Origin: an uncultured Polaribacter sp.
GTDB lineage: Bacteria; Bacteroidota; Bacteroidia; Flavobacteriales; Flavobacteriaceae
Direction of reading: 5' to 3'
Length of the DNA stretch: 64,000 bases
Assembly: GCF_947500975.1 (NCBI RefSeq)
Contig: NZ_CANMUE010000006.1
Location: forward strand, 62,001 to 126,000
Position 1 is the first letter of the stretch. Each line of letters starts with the position of its first letter. Under the pieces are notes generated by a model. That model was not told the DNA's origin, did no database searches, and saw only the letters and a program-made list of their open reading frames with translations. Of this stretch, positions 51,711 through 61,624 are shown piece by piece. The position numbers and the translations under genes are program-made.

Positions 51711-53390
51711 ATGCAACAAAAAAGAAAAATAGATAGAACAAGAGCTCAAGAATCTACCAATGCTATAGAAAAGTTATACATTTCTATGCGTCATTTATTT
51801 AGTAGAGGTTTTTACAAACCGATGGGGGTTTCTGGTGAAACTTTGCGTAAATCTTTACTGTCTTTAAGACCAGAAATTTATGGTTCTATTGCTGAAGAAA
51901 GAGTAGAATTAAACGGTTTAGTGTATGTCATTGAAAGGTTGCCAGAAGGAATTGAAGAATGCCAGTATATAAATTTAACTGCAGATGAAGGTTATAGAAA
52001 CTCGCATTTCGAACCGATAATTCCTGCTAAAAGAAGAAGGAATTGTTATAGAATTGATAAAGATCAAATGAATATTGAGATTACCAGAGGTAGATCTGAG
52101 ATTTATGATATTCTAACACACCTTACCTTTTTATTTATAGAATCACATAAAATTCAGCAAAAAGTTACTCTAACAGAAGGTGATAATTTTATTAGAGAAT
52201 GGCAACATTTAGAAGATGTTGTTTTGCATCAAAAAGAATTATCTGCAAAAGAAAGAGAAATACTTTTAGTGCATTTGGGTAATATTTTGGGTAGAACTTT
52301 TGATGAAGTTTTTAGCACTTATAAAATACTTTCAACTAAAGCAAATCCAGATAAATTTTTTCAGCTTATTTATTGGTTAGGCAAATTAGCCATTAATGAA
52401 GTTTGTGAGAATAAGAAGAGAACTATCACTTTTAGTTCAGTATTAATTGAAGAAATTGGACACCATATTTATGGTGAAATTTGGGCAAATGATATAAAAA
52501 ATATTCTTAATGAATATAAACTTTTAAGTAGACCAATACATATTATTAGTGCAAATATGCATAGTGTTTTGAATTCTATTTATGCAAATGGTGCTTTACC
52601 AAAAGAAGCAAAAGAACTAAAAGAATTTGAATTATATCAACTTTTAAGCAATTCAGATAGTAAGCCACTGCAGAAAAAAGTAAAAGATTATGCTTCTAAA
52701 AATGGGCTGATTTATGTTAAAGATACATCGGGTACAAATATAAATGTACAAATAATTGATACCGATAAAATAAAATTTGAGGCATCACCATTTAAAAAAG
52801 ATAATTCAATAGGAGAAAGTCCAGTAATTATAGTTATGGATTATGCTTTTGGAGAGCAGGCATATGAAACAATGGATGAGTTATTAAAACCGTACAAATC
52901 AAATGATAATAACATTCATTTAGATGTAAAGTCGGTTTCAATAATGGGTAAAGCAGGTATTTTAGAAGGCGGGAAAGGAGATATTATGATTCCGGATGCA
53001 CATATTTTTGAAGGAACAGCGGATAATTATCCTTTTAAAAATGAGTTAACCAAAGAAGATTTAGAAGGTTTTGGAGTAAAAGCTTTTGATGGCTCAATGG
53101 TTTCTGTTTTAGGAACATCACTTCAAAATAAAGACCTATTAAAGTTTTTTCATGATTCTACTTGGAATGTAATTGGTTTAGAAATGGAAGGAGCTCATTA
53201 TCAAAAAGCAATACAATCTGCATCAAAAATAAGAGGAAATATATCTGAAGATGTAAAAGTACGTTATGCATATTATGCATCAGATAATCCTTTAGAAACA
53301 GGAGCTACATTAGCATCTGGAGGTTTAGGTATGACAGGTGTAACACCAACTTATGCGATTACTCAAAGAATATTAGAGCAAATTTTTTAA
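51711..53390 (+). CDS. DUF6909-type protein with a nucleosidase-like C-terminal half
   Basis: 559 residues, no signal peptide. It resembles a Bacteroidota family of unknown function (DUF6909). N-terminal half (about 1-350) is helical, with KIDRTRAQESTNAIEKLYIS and ITRGRSEIYDILTHL. The C-terminal half (about 360-555) carries what looks like the PNP/UDP-phosphorylase superfamily pattern: PVIIVMDYAFGEQAYETM, then SIMGKAGILEGGKGDIMIPD (gate-Gly and GD motif), GLEMEGAHY (Glu493) and YYASDNPLETGA (Asp525), the last two being the usual catalytic Glu and Asp. AMP nucleosidase is the nearest in memory. The activity is inference. Confidence 0.6.
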   Translation: MQQKRKIDRTRAQESTNAIEKLYISMRHLFSRGFYKPMGVSGETLRKSLLSLRPEIYGSIAEERVELNGLVYVIERLPEGIEECQYINLTADEGYRNSHFEPIIPAKRRRNCYRIDKDQMNIEITRGRSEIYDILTHLTFLFIESHKIQQKVTLTEGDNFIREWQHLEDVVLHQKELSAKEREILLVHLGNILGRTFDEVFSTYKILSTKANPDKFFQLIYWLGKLAINEVCENKKRTITFSSVLIEEIGHHIYGEIWANDIKNILNEYKLLSRPIHIISANMHSVLNSIYANGALPKEAKELKEFELYQLLSNSDSKPLQKKVKDYASKNGLIYVKDTSGTNINVQIIDTDKIKFEASPFKKDNSIGESPVIIVMDYAFGEQAYETMDELLKPYKSNDNNIHLDVKSVSIMGKAGILEGGKGDIMIPDAHIFEGTADNYPFKNELTKEDLEGFGVKAFDGSMVSVLGTSLQNKDLLKFFHDSTWNVIGLEMEGAHYQKAIQSASKIRGNISEDVKVRYAYYASDNPLETGATLASGGLGMTGVTPTYAITQRILEQIF

Positions 53391-53425
53391 AACTAGAAGG
53401 CACATTTTACAACCAAACTAAAACA

Positions 53426-54463
53426 ATGTCAACAAATCAAAAAAATAACGAAGAAGAAGTAGATTTAGGATCCTTATTTGTAATCATAGGAAAAGGATTT
53501 AGAAATTTTTTTAGTTTTATTGGGAACATATTTAAAGGGATATTTCATTTTATAATTCTCATATTATTATTTATAAAAAGTAATATAATAAAAATAGGCA
53601 TTGCACTAGCTGTTGGTTTTGTAGCTGGTCTTTTCTTAGAAATTAAAAAACCTACAGTTTATGCTTCTGAATTGTTATTAGAACCCAACTTTAAAAGTAC
53701 AAGGCAATTATATAACACTATCAATTTTTATAATGATTTAGTTAAGCAAAAAGATACTGCTAGTCTTCAGCAAATTTTTAGTTTAGACAAATCTTCAGCG
53801 GGGTCTTTAAAAAAGTTTGAGATAGAACCGTTAAAAATTGATAATGACATTATTGCTGCTTATGATGACCTTATTTTAGATGTTGATACTTTAACAATTA
53901 AAAGTTATGAGTATTTAGATTTTAAATCTTCATTTACAGATTATGATTATAAGTTTCATAAAATTAATGTAATTGCAGAAAAAAATGATGTTTTTAAAAG
54001 TTTAGAGAATGTTATTATATCCTCTGTTGTTAATAATAAATATTTTAGTAGACTAAAAGAAATAACTAACGAAAATTTAAATAGAACAGATTCTTTATAT
54101 CGTCAGAACTTAACTCAAATAGATTCGTTAAGAAAAGTCTATATGCAAGTATTGCTAGATGAAGCACAAAAACAAACTGCTGCAACTAGTATAGATTTAG
54201 GAGGGCAAAAAACATCTACAAAAGAATTAGAATTGTTTAATACTAATAGAAAAATTAGCTTTGATTTAAAAGAACTCAGCCAGGAAAAATTTAACAAATA
54301 TGAGGTTATAAATGTTATTTCTAATTTCCAACCAATTGGTTCTGAAATAAAAGGAGTGACTAAAAATTATGCCTTTTTATTATCGCTTTTAGGAGCTGGT
54401 CTGATGATATTTTTTTTATTATTAAGAAAACTAAACAAATACTTAGATAATTATAAAAAATAA
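53426..54463 (+). CDS. Wzz-like polysaccharide chain-length regulator
   Basis: 345 residues. Two terminal membrane segments (about 43-75, in two hydrophobic blocks, and 315-333) enclose a periplasmic domain with a coiled-coil part (about 180-270), the layout of Wzz/PCP proteins. Sequence is divergent and the Pro-Gly motif near TM2 is not clear, so the call rests on layout and on position at the head of the polysaccharide genes. 3 bp before rmlB. Its N-terminal 40 residues, acidic then Phe-rich, are longer than in classical Wzz. Confidence 0.65.
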   Translation: MSTNQKNNEEEVDLGSLFVIIGKGFRNFFSFIGNIFKGIFHFIILILLFIKSNIIKIGIALAVGFVAGLFLEIKKPTVYASELLLEPNFKSTRQLYNTINFYNDLVKQKDTASLQQIFSLDKSSAGSLKKFEIEPLKIDNDIIAAYDDLILDVDTLTIKSYEYLDFKSSFTDYDYKFHKINVIAEKNDVFKSLENVIISSVVNNKYFSRLKEITNENLNRTDSLYRQNLTQIDSLRKVYMQVLLDEAQKQTAATSIDLGGQKTSTKELELFNTNRKISFDLKELSQEKFNKYEVINVISNFQPIGSEIKGVTKNYAFLLSLLGAGLMIFFLLLRKLNKYLDNYKK

Positions 54464-54466
54464 AAG

Positions 54467-55474
54467 ATGGAGACAGTTTTAATAACTGGTGGAGCAGGTT
54501 TTATAGGATCTAACTTTATCCCTTATTTTTTAGAGAAAAATAAAAATACTCAAGTTGTAAATTTAGATTTACTTACATATGCAGGTAATGTTTCTAATTT
54601 AAAAGAAGTTGAAAATAACTCAAACTATAAATTTATTAAAGGAGATATTTGTGATAGAAATTTAGTTGAATCTCTTTTTGAGCAATATAAATTTAAAGGA
54701 GTAATTCATTTTGCAGCAGAATCTCATGTAGATAATTCTATAAAAAATCCAGATGCTTTTGTAAGAACAAATGTTTTTGGAACATTTAATTTGATTGATG
54801 TTGCAAAAAACTTCTGGATGAATGCTCCAAATGTATATAAAGAAGGTTATGAGAATTGTAGATTTCATCATATTTCTACAGATGAAGTTTATGGTACTTT
54901 AGGCAAAACGGGTTTGTTTACAGAAGAAACTTCATATGCACCTAATAGTCCTTACAGCGCATCAAAAGCTTCGTCAGATTTTATGGTAAGAAGTTATTTT
55001 CATACCTATGGGATGAATGTAATTACTACCAATTGTTCTAATAATTATGGTCCAAAACAACATGATGAAAAGTTGATTCCGACAATTATAAGAAAAGCAA
55101 TTTCTGGAGAAAATATCCCTATTTATGGTGATGGAAAAAATATTAGAGATTGGTTATATGTTTTAGATCATTGCAAAGGTATTGAGTTGGTTTTTAAGAC
55201 AGGTAAAACAGGAGAGACATATAATATTGGAGGTAAAAATGAACGAGATAACTTATATATTGTTGATACAATTTGTAGTATACTAGATGAAATTATCCCT
55301 AAAGAAAAATCATATAAAGAACAAATTAGTTTTGTAAAAGATAGACCGGGTCACGATTTTAGATATGCAATCGACGCATCAAAAATTGAAAATAATTTAG
55401 GTTGGGAGGCTCAAGAAAATTTTGAGACTGGTATCAAAAAAACAATTGCATGGTATTTAAAAAAATATCAATAA
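54467..55474 (+). CDS. rmlB: dTDP-glucose 4,6-dehydratase
   Basis: 335 residues; makes dTDP-4-keto-6-deoxyglucose from dTDP-glucose. NAD-binding [10 protein letters not shown] at 8-17, the catalytic TDE in HISTDEVYG, and YSASKASSD (YxxxK). Extended SDR fold. First of the rmlB-rmlA-rmlC set; 1 bp from rmlA. Confidence 0.95.
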   Translation: METVLITGGAGFIGSNFIPYFLEKNKNTQVVNLDLLTYAGNVSNLKEVENNSNYKFIKGDICDRNLVESLFEQYKFKGVIHFAAESHVDNSIKNPDAFVRTNVFGTFNLIDVAKNFWMNAPNVYKEGYENCRFHHISTDEVYGTLGKTGLFTEETSYAPNSPYSASKASSDFMVRSYFHTYGMNVITTNCSNNYGPKQHDEKLIPTIIRKAISGENIPIYGDGKNIRDWLYVLDHCKGIELVFKTGKTGETYNIGGKNERDNLYIVDTICSILDEIIPKEKSYKEQISFVKDRPGHDFRYAIDASKIENNLGWEAQENFETGIKKTIAWYLKKYQ

Positions 55475-55475
55475 T

Positions 55476-56330
55476 ATGAAAGGAATAGTATTAGCTGGAG
55501 GTTCAGGTACAAGATTACATCCGCTTACTTTGGCGGTTAGTAAACAATTAATGCCTGTGTATGATAAACCTATGATTTATTACCCGATTTCGGTTTTAAT
55601 ATTAGCAGGAATCAATGAAATATTAATTATTTCTACACCTCAAGACTTGCCATTGTTTAAACGTTTGTTAGGCGATGGAAAAAAATTAGGATGTAATTTT
55701 CAGTATGCTGTGCAAGAAGTACCAAACGGGTTAGCAGAAGCATTTATTATTGGAGAAAGTTTTATTGGAAAAGATAAAGTAGCTTTAATTTTAGGCGATA
55801 ATATTTTTTATGGATCGGGTTTGCCAAAATTATTAAAAGCAAATAATAATCCTGACGGAGGTATTGTATACGCTTATCATGTAAATGATCCAGAACGTTA
55901 TGGTGTTGTAGAATTTGATGAAAATCATAATGCAATTTCTATAGAAGAAAAGCCACTAAAACCAAAATCTAATTATGCAGTTCCAGGAATTTATTTTTAT
56001 GATAATTCTGTAATTGAAATTGCAAAAAATATGAAGCCAAGTAAACGAGGAGAATTAGAAATTACTGATATAAATAAAATATATTTAGAAAAAGGAAATT
56101 TATCCGTTAGGGTTTTAGATAGAGGTACAGCTTGGTTAGATACTGGAACATTTAATTCTTTAATGCAAGCAAGTCAGTTTGTACAAGTAATTGAGGAAAG
56201 ACAAGGTTTAAAAATAGGAGCTATTGAAGAAGCAGCTTTTAGATCTGGTTTTATTAGTAAAGAAGAAATGTATGAATTAGCAAAACCATTATTAAAAAGC
56301 GGTTATGGAGAAAACTTAATGAAATTATAA
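55476..56330 (+). CDS. rmlA: Glucose-1-phosphate thymidylyltransferase
   Basis: 284 residues; joins dTTP and glucose-1-phosphate to dTDP-glucose. Signature [20 protein letters not shown] at the N-terminus, then [20 protein letters not shown] and [12 protein letters not shown]. Shares its last base with rmlC (TAATG). Confidence 0.96.
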   Translation: MKGIVLAGGSGTRLHPLTLAVSKQLMPVYDKPMIYYPISVLILAGINEILIISTPQDLPLFKRLLGDGKKLGCNFQYAVQEVPNGLAEAFIIGESFIGKDKVALILGDNIFYGSGLPKLLKANNNPDGGIVYAYHVNDPERYGVVEFDENHNAISIEEKPLKPKSNYAVPGIYFYDNSVIEIAKNMKPSKRGELEITDINKIYLEKGNLSVRVLDRGTAWLDTGTFNSLMQASQFVQVIEERQGLKIGAIEEAAFRSGFISKEEMYELAKPLLKSGYGENLMKL

Positions 56331-56887
56331 TGAAAATTATTGAAACGAATTTAGAAGGATGTTTTATTATAGAGCCACAAGTTTTTGGTGATGAGAGAGG
56401 TTATTTCTTTGAAAGCTTTAATAAAGAAAAATTTAAAAAGTTAACAACATTAGAAATAGAGTTTGTTCAAGATAATGAAGCATTTTCAAATAAAGGAATT
56501 TTAAGAGGATTACATTTTCAGAAAGGAGAGTATGCACAAGCAAAATTAGTAAGAGTTGTAAAAGGAAAAGTTTTAGATGTTGCTGTAGATTTAAGACCTA
56601 AATCAAAAACTTTTGGAAAACACTTCTCGGTTATTTTATCAGAAGAAAATAAAAAACAACTTTTCGTTCCAAGAGGATTTGCGCATGGGTATTCTGTTTT
56701 AGAAGACAATACAATTTTTTCATATAAATGCGATAATTATTACAATCCAGAAGCAGAAGATGGTGTGATTTATAATGATAAAGATTTAAATATTGATTGG
56801 AAATTATCAGTAGAAAATATTATTATTTCAAAAAAAGACGGAGATTTACCAAAATATAAAAAACAGATTTTTTTTAGGTCTAAATGA
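56330..56887 (+). CDS. rmlC: dTDP-4-dehydrorhamnose 3,5-epimerase
   Basis: 185 residues; cupin enzyme. DERGYFFESFNKEKF, GILRGLHFQ with the catalytic His, and VPRGFAHGYSVLED are all diagnostic. It converts dTDP-4-keto-6-deoxyglucose to the L-lyxo form. The final reductase rmlD is not in the window: the next gene is the flippase, 1 bp away. Confidence 0.95.
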   Translation: MKIIETNLEGCFIIEPQVFGDERGYFFESFNKEKFKKLTTLEIEFVQDNEAFSNKGILRGLHFQKGEYAQAKLVRVVKGKVLDVAVDLRPKSKTFGKHFSVILSEENKKQLFVPRGFAHGYSVLEDNTIFSYKCDNYYNPEAEDGVIYNDKDLNIDWKLSVENIIISKKDGDLPKYKKQIFFRSK

Positions 56888-56888
56888 A

Positions 56889-58340
56889 ATGATTAAGGGT
56901 GGTTTTAATAAAATAAACCATTATTATATACTAAAATATCTTTCTGATTGTATATTTAAAACAAAGCATATCTTTAAAATAAGGTTTAAAAATTGGATGG
57001 ATATAATAAAAAGTTTTAATTTGTTTGTTAAAAATAAATTAGTCATTAGTAGGAGTGCTTCTGATAGGTCGAAAAGTTTTTTTTTAAATACTATTCTTAA
57101 TTTTTTTCTTATTGGGTTGAAATTAGGGATTAACTTGTTAATGTTTCGTCTGCTGTTGAGTTATATTGAAGAGGAAAGATTTGGAATTTGGCAAACTATT
57201 TTATCAATTACTTCATTTGTTACAGTTTTTACTTTTGGATATCCAAATGGTTTACGAAACTTCATTACAAAAATGTTATTAAGTTCTTCTAAAAATGATA
57301 TAGAAAAAGCTATTGGTTCAGTTTATATAAAACTAAGCAAAATTACATTATTAGTATTTGTTTTAATAATTCCTATAATTTATTTTTTTGTTGACCCAAA
57401 TTTTTTATTTTTTGAAACTTCTATTTCTTCTTTTGAAATAATATATAGTTTGTTAATTTTTACTTCTTTCTTGCTATTAAATAATATTTTAAATTTATCT
57501 GATTCAATAGCCTTTGGTTATCAGAAAAGTTATTTAACTAGTCTATTTCATGTTATTTATCTTATTGTCTGCTATTTAGTAATATATTTTTTAGGTAAGC
57601 AAGTACATTTAAATTTGATTCATATTTCCTTTATATTTGGTAGTACTCAAACTTTACGGTATGTTTTTTTTAGTATTTTTCAAAAATACAAAATGAATAT
57701 TAAGATTAATTTAGATTATAATTTTTCTTTGACTAATTTAAATAAACTGTCACTTAATTTTTTTTTAGCACAATTATTAGCAATTATTTTTTTAGCAACT
57801 GATTATTTTATAATATCCTCTGTTTTAGGGCCAGAAGAGACAACTAAATTTTCTATTGTTAGTAAAATATTTTTCACTTTGATTACTTTATTTTCAATTT
57901 TATTAATTCACTTTTGGAATAGCGTAACAGATGCATATGAAAAGAGAGAGTTTGTCTGGATATTTAAAATAATAAAAATATTAAGTTTTATTTCTATTTT
58001 TATCTTTATAATTGGTTTAATTATTTCTTTTTTTCAACAAAAAATAATAAACTTATGGTTGGGTAGTAATAATTTAGGTTTGGAATCACTGACTTTTTAT
58101 TTATTTTCTATATATACGTTTTTTCACTGTATTAATGCGATTTTTTTAAATTTACAAAATGGATTAGGAAAATTAAAGTTACAAATTTATACTTCTTTTT
58201 TAGTATTGTTTTTATATGTTTTAGGTTGCTATTTGATAGATGTGAAATTGCATGGTTATAATTCAATTATTACTTTAAAAATAGGTGTAATGGTATTATC
58301 AATAATATTAAATTCCTTAATTTTAAAGAAAATACGATAA
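56889..58340 (+). CDS. wzx: Wzx-type polysaccharide flippase
   Basis: 483 residues with about 12 membrane segments. The stretch LLSYIEEERFGIWQTILSI followed by FTFGYPNGLRNFITKML fits the Wzx/RfbX family, which flips lipid-linked repeat units. ATG 56889 directly follows rmlC, but the first 36 residues are basic and unconserved; ATG 56997 is an alternative start. AT-rich codon use is stronger than in the rml genes, usual for this variable class. It shares a base with the next gene. Confidence 0.85.
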   Translation: MIKGGFNKINHYYILKYLSDCIFKTKHIFKIRFKNWMDIIKSFNLFVKNKLVISRSASDRSKSFFLNTILNFFLIGLKLGINLLMFRLLLSYIEEERFGIWQTILSITSFVTVFTFGYPNGLRNFITKMLLSSSKNDIEKAIGSVYIKLSKITLLVFVLIIPIIYFFVDPNFLFFETSISSFEIIYSLLIFTSFLLLNNILNLSDSIAFGYQKSYLTSLFHVIYLIVCYLVIYFLGKQVHLNLIHISFIFGSTQTLRYVFFSIFQKYKMNIKINLDYNFSLTNLNKLSLNFFLAQLLAIIFLATDYFIISSVLGPEETTKFSIVSKIFFTLITLFSILLIHFWNSVTDAYEKREFVWIFKIIKILSFISIFIFIIGLIISFFQQKIINLWLGSNNLGLESLTFYLFSIYTFFHCINAIFLNLQNGLGKLKLQIYTSFLVLFLYVLGCYLIDVKLHGYNSIITLKIGVMVLSIILNSLILKKIR

Positions 58341-59206
58341 TGATAGTACTAGTAAATTTTGCAAATGAAAGCTTTAGGAAGAAGCAAAAATGGAATACAT
58401 TTTCCGCAAAATTGTTTGGTAAGTTAGATGAGGTTTTTGAGTATAATGAAAATGATATTAAAGAAGAAGTATTAAAACAAAGTAAAGAAACTCTAAAGAA
58501 TAAAGAGAAAGGAGCTGGAAATTACTTTTGGAAACCTTTTATAGTAGAAAAAGCATTAAATAGAATTAATTACGGAGATTATTTGATATACGCAGATAGC
58601 GGGTCTATATTTATGAAAAGTGTTTTACCATTAGTAGAGCATATGAAAACACAAAAAAAAGATATTCTCTGTTTTAAACTGCCATTTATAGAAAAGCAAT
58701 GGACAAAAAGAGACGCTTTTATACTTATGGAAAGTGATAGCCCTATATTTACAGATACACCTCAGATTATGGCAACTTTTTTCATGATAAAGAAAAGTAA
58801 AGAATCTGTTTTTTTTATAAAAAGTTGGCAAGATTATGTTTCGGATAGTAGAATTTTAACAGATGATTTTAATGTTTTAGGAAAAGAAAATTATCCTGAT
58901 TTTATGGAGCATAGGCATGATCAATCTGTATTAAGCTTATTATGTAAAAATAACCAAAATAGTGTTTTAATTGAAAGAGATATTAGTGATTATGGATATT
59001 TTCCTTATAGATATTTAAACAATATAAAAAAAACGTTAAAATTTAAAAATACTAATTGTCTCTATGACCATGAAGTAATTAATAATTCAAAAAATAATGT
59101 TTTTAGAGGAACGCTTCTTTGTAATAGAAAAAATAATCCATTTATTTATCTATTAAAATATATAATTAGGAGGTTTCTTTATAGGATAGGAATAAATAAA
59201 TTTTAA
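58340..59206 (+). CDS. Putative glycosyltransferase (GT-A-like)
   Basis: 288 residues. Not a family I can name with certainty. It shows a possible nucleotide-sugar metal site YADSG (Asp86), preceded by GAGNYFWKPFIVEKALN, and a conserved-looking HRHDQSVLSLLC (191-202); this YADSG plus HRxDQS pattern is frequent in proteins of LPS/capsule loci. No membrane segment. Placed between flippase and polymerase, so a role in repeat-unit assembly is likely. Confidence 0.55.
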   Translation: MIVLVNFANESFRKKQKWNTFSAKLFGKLDEVFEYNENDIKEEVLKQSKETLKNKEKGAGNYFWKPFIVEKALNRINYGDYLIYADSGSIFMKSVLPLVEHMKTQKKDILCFKLPFIEKQWTKRDAFILMESDSPIFTDTPQIMATFFMIKKSKESVFFIKSWQDYVSDSRILTDDFNVLGKENYPDFMEHRHDQSVLSLLCKNNQNSVLIERDISDYGYFPYRYLNNIKKTLKFKNTNCLYDHEVINNSKNNVFRGTLLCNRKNNPFIYLLKYIIRRFLYRIGINKF

Positions 59207-60283
59207 ATGCTAGTTTATATAATTTTCATTTTATTAGTTTTTACATTACCGTTACTTGGTAGAATTAAACTTATTGAAGGGGTTAAAATTTATGGATATA
59301 CAGCTACATTTATTGTAATATTTATTTTTTGTGCGTTACGGTTTGATGTTGGGTATGATTACTCTATGTATTATGGATTAATTGAAGGAGGTTTTAAGTT
59401 TTTTGATAATCAAATTAATCGGATTGAATTTTTATCTAGACAGTTAATTCTTTTTTCCAATTTTATAGGCTTTTATCAATTTTTCTTTATTGTAAGTTCT
59501 TTTGTAATTACATACTTTTTTTATAAAACCATAAAGGAGAATAGTTTTGATAAATGGCTTTCAACTTTAATATTTGTATGTTTTCCTATATTTTTCTTTG
59601 TTTCTCTTTCTGTGGTTAGGCAATATATAGTTGTAGCTATTCTTTTCTTTAGTTTTAGATTTATAAAAAAAAGAAAATTTTGGAGTTACTTAATTATTGT
59701 TTCATTATGTGGATTAATACATAAGTCATCTTTTTTCGCATTGCCTATTTACTTTTTGTATGGGAGTTTTTTAAATAGAAAAGTAATAGTATTAGTATAT
59801 GTTTTAGGTTTTTTTAGTTCAGAAGTATTAGCTTTTTTTATTAGGATTTTATCTGAAAAATATACTGATTATCTTGGTCAAATTACAGGTGAAGGAGGAA
59901 ACTTAATGTTGATTTTCTTTCAGTTTTTAGGTCTTTCGTTATTGCCCTTTGTTTATAATTTTAGAGATAAAAATGATAAAGACTTTGATTTTTATTTGCT
60001 AACTTTTTATGTCGGGTTATTTATTTGGTCTAGTTTGTCAAAATTTGGTCATGCAGGTTTTAGAGGGGGGTTATATTATATGTGTTTTACCATACTATTA
60101 ATACCCCACCTTAAGAATAAGGTTAAAGAATATAAAATCATAAGAAGTACAATGGCTATTGTTTGTTTTCTTTTCTTTTTCATAAACTTATACATAGGCT
60201 CAAAGCATAAAATAAAAGATTCAAATTTACCATATCAAACTTTTTTTTATAAATCAAATAAAGATTTTAAACCTAATGATTAG
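59207..60283 (+). CDS. EpsG-family polysaccharide polymerase (Wzy-like)
   Basis: 358 residues, about ten membrane segments. The EpsG signature is CALRFDVGYDYSMYYGLIE near residues 44-62, followed by FFFVSLSVVRQYIVVAILFF and GLIHKSSFFALPIY. Family role: polymerises lipid-linked oligosaccharide repeats in the outer leaflet. Overlaps the next glycosyltransferase by 8 bp. Confidence 0.83.
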   Translation: MLVYIIFILLVFTLPLLGRIKLIEGVKIYGYTATFIVIFIFCALRFDVGYDYSMYYGLIEGGFKFFDNQINRIEFLSRQLILFSNFIGFYQFFFIVSSFVITYFFYKTIKENSFDKWLSTLIFVCFPIFFFVSLSVVRQYIVVAILFFSFRFIKKRKFWSYLIIVSLCGLIHKSSFFALPIYFLYGSFLNRKVIVLVYVLGFFSSEVLAFFIRILSEKYTDYLGQITGEGGNLMLIFFQFLGLSLLPFVYNFRDKNDKDFDFYLLTFYVGLFIWSSLSKFGHAGFRGGLYYMCFTILLIPHLKNKVKEYKIIRSTMAIVCFLFFFINLYIGSKHKIKDSNLPYQTFFYKSNKDFKPND

Positions 60284-61010
60284 CACTAAAAAAGTTTCTA
60301 TAATAACAGCAAGTTTTAATAATTTAAAGACTATTGAAGATACTTTAACTTCAATTTTATCTCAAAGCCATAATAATATCGAATTAATTATTATTGATGG
60401 ATGTTCAACAGATGGTACTTTAGATCTTATAAAAAAAAGAGAAGATGAATTTAAATCTAAGTTAGTATCTTATAAATTATTAATTGAAAGTGATGATGGT
60501 ATTGCAGATGCATGGAACAAAGGTTTAAAATTAGCTACAGGAGAAATTATTTTTTTTCTAAATACGGATGATTGGATTTCTGAAAACACTGTAGAAAAAG
60601 CGGTTAGTTTATTGGACATAAATAGTTTAGAGTTAGTTTACGGAGTCTGTAATAGAGTTGATCAAAATAAAAATTATTTAGGTAGTTTTCAAAAAGAGTT
60701 TAAGAAATATAGAGAATTATGGAATTTTGGTTTTTCGTTCACAACCTGTTTTTGTACTAAAAAAGTATACGATAATATTGGAAATTTTAACACTAATTAT
60801 AAAATTGCTATAGATTCTGATTTTTTACTTAGATGTCTAAAAAACAAGGTTAAGTTTGTTAAAGGTTCTCAAGAAGTATTTATGAGAATTGGAGGGATAA
60901 GTACTAAGCATAGACTCATAGCTCATAAAGAGTACAAGCAAGCGTTGATTAAGAATGGATATCCTAAGTTTTTAGTAAATTTTACCTACTTCTTTTTTAA
61001 ATTTACATAA
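60276..61010 (+). CDS. Family 2 glycosyltransferase
   Basis: 244 residues. GT-A N-terminal fold: VSIITASFNNLKTIEDTL, IELIIIDGCSTDGTLDLI, ESDDGIADAWNKGLKLATG and the metal-binding NTDDW. WcaA/WbbL-like branch; sugar and acceptor unknown. Starts within the polymerase gene. Confidence 0.92.
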   Translation: MISTKKVSIITASFNNLKTIEDTLTSILSQSHNNIELIIIDGCSTDGTLDLIKKREDEFKSKLVSYKLLIESDDGIADAWNKGLKLATGEIIFFLNTDDWISENTVEKAVSLLDINSLELVYGVCNRVDQNKNYLGSFQKEFKKYRELWNFGFSFTTCFCTKKVYDNIGNFNTNYKIAIDSDFLLRCLKNKVKFVKGSQEVFMRIGGISTKHRLIAHKEYKQALIKNGYPKFLVNFTYFFFKFT

Positions 61011-61045
61011 ATTAGCTATTTACATATTTTTTTAAGTTATATAGA

Positions 61046-61600
61046 ATGAAATCCTTTTTTTTTGAAATTATAAAATTCTTTTTTTATTTCTATAGAAATT
61101 ATATACCAAATCATATTGTCAATAAAATACCTTTTTATTTTATTAGGCATTTCATATATAGGTATATATATCGATTAAAATTGGGGAAAGGAAGTAGTAT
61201 TCATTTAAATTGTTTTATAAATAGATTTAATATTAAAATAGGTAAGAATACAGCTATAAATAGAAAATGTTATTTAGATAGTAGAGGAGGGTTAAGCATT
61301 GGAGATAATGTTTCTATTTCTCCAGAAGTACACTTAATAACTGCTCAACATGATATAAATGACTCCTCATTTGGTTTTATTACCGCTCCTGTTGTTTTAG
61401 AAGATTTTGTTTTTATAGGTACTAGAGCAATTGTTTTACCAGGAGTTCATTTGGGTAAGGGTTGTGTTGTAGCTTCAGGAGCTGTTGTTACTAAATCTTT
61501 TTCTGATTATAGTGTTGTTGCAGGTGTACCTGCTAAATTTATTTCTACTAGGAACAAAGAATTAAATTATTCTTGTAAATGGAAGCCGCCTTTTGATTAA
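61046..61600 (+). CDS. Left-handed beta-helix (hexapeptide) acyltransferase
   Basis: 184 residues. Repeated hexapeptide turns from about residue 60 on (INRKCYLDSRGGLSIGDNVS, APVVLEDFVFIGTRAIVLPG, VHLGKGCVVASGAVVTKSF), ending in the VVAGVPAKFI turn. The likely catalytic His is in LITAQHDIND. WcaF/maltose O-acetyltransferase-like; presumably O-acetylates a sugar of the surface glycan. N-terminal 40 residues are hydrophobic/basic. Confidence 0.88.
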   Translation: MKSFFFEIIKFFFYFYRNYIPNHIVNKIPFYFIRHFIYRYIYRLKLGKGSSIHLNCFINRFNIKIGKNTAINRKCYLDSRGGLSIGDNVSISPEVHLITAQHDINDSSFGFITAPVVLEDFVFIGTRAIVLPGVHLGKGCVVASGAVVTKSFSDYSVVAGVPAKFISTRNKELNYSCKWKPPFD

Positions 61601-61624
61601 TCTTTTCTTAAATTTGTGTTTAGT

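Noticed and set aside
56889..56996. 36-residue basic N-terminal extension of the flippase
   Set aside because: Not fully rejected: ATG 56889 is kept as start because it follows rmlC by one base, but the segment looks unconserved and ATG 56997 is an alternative.
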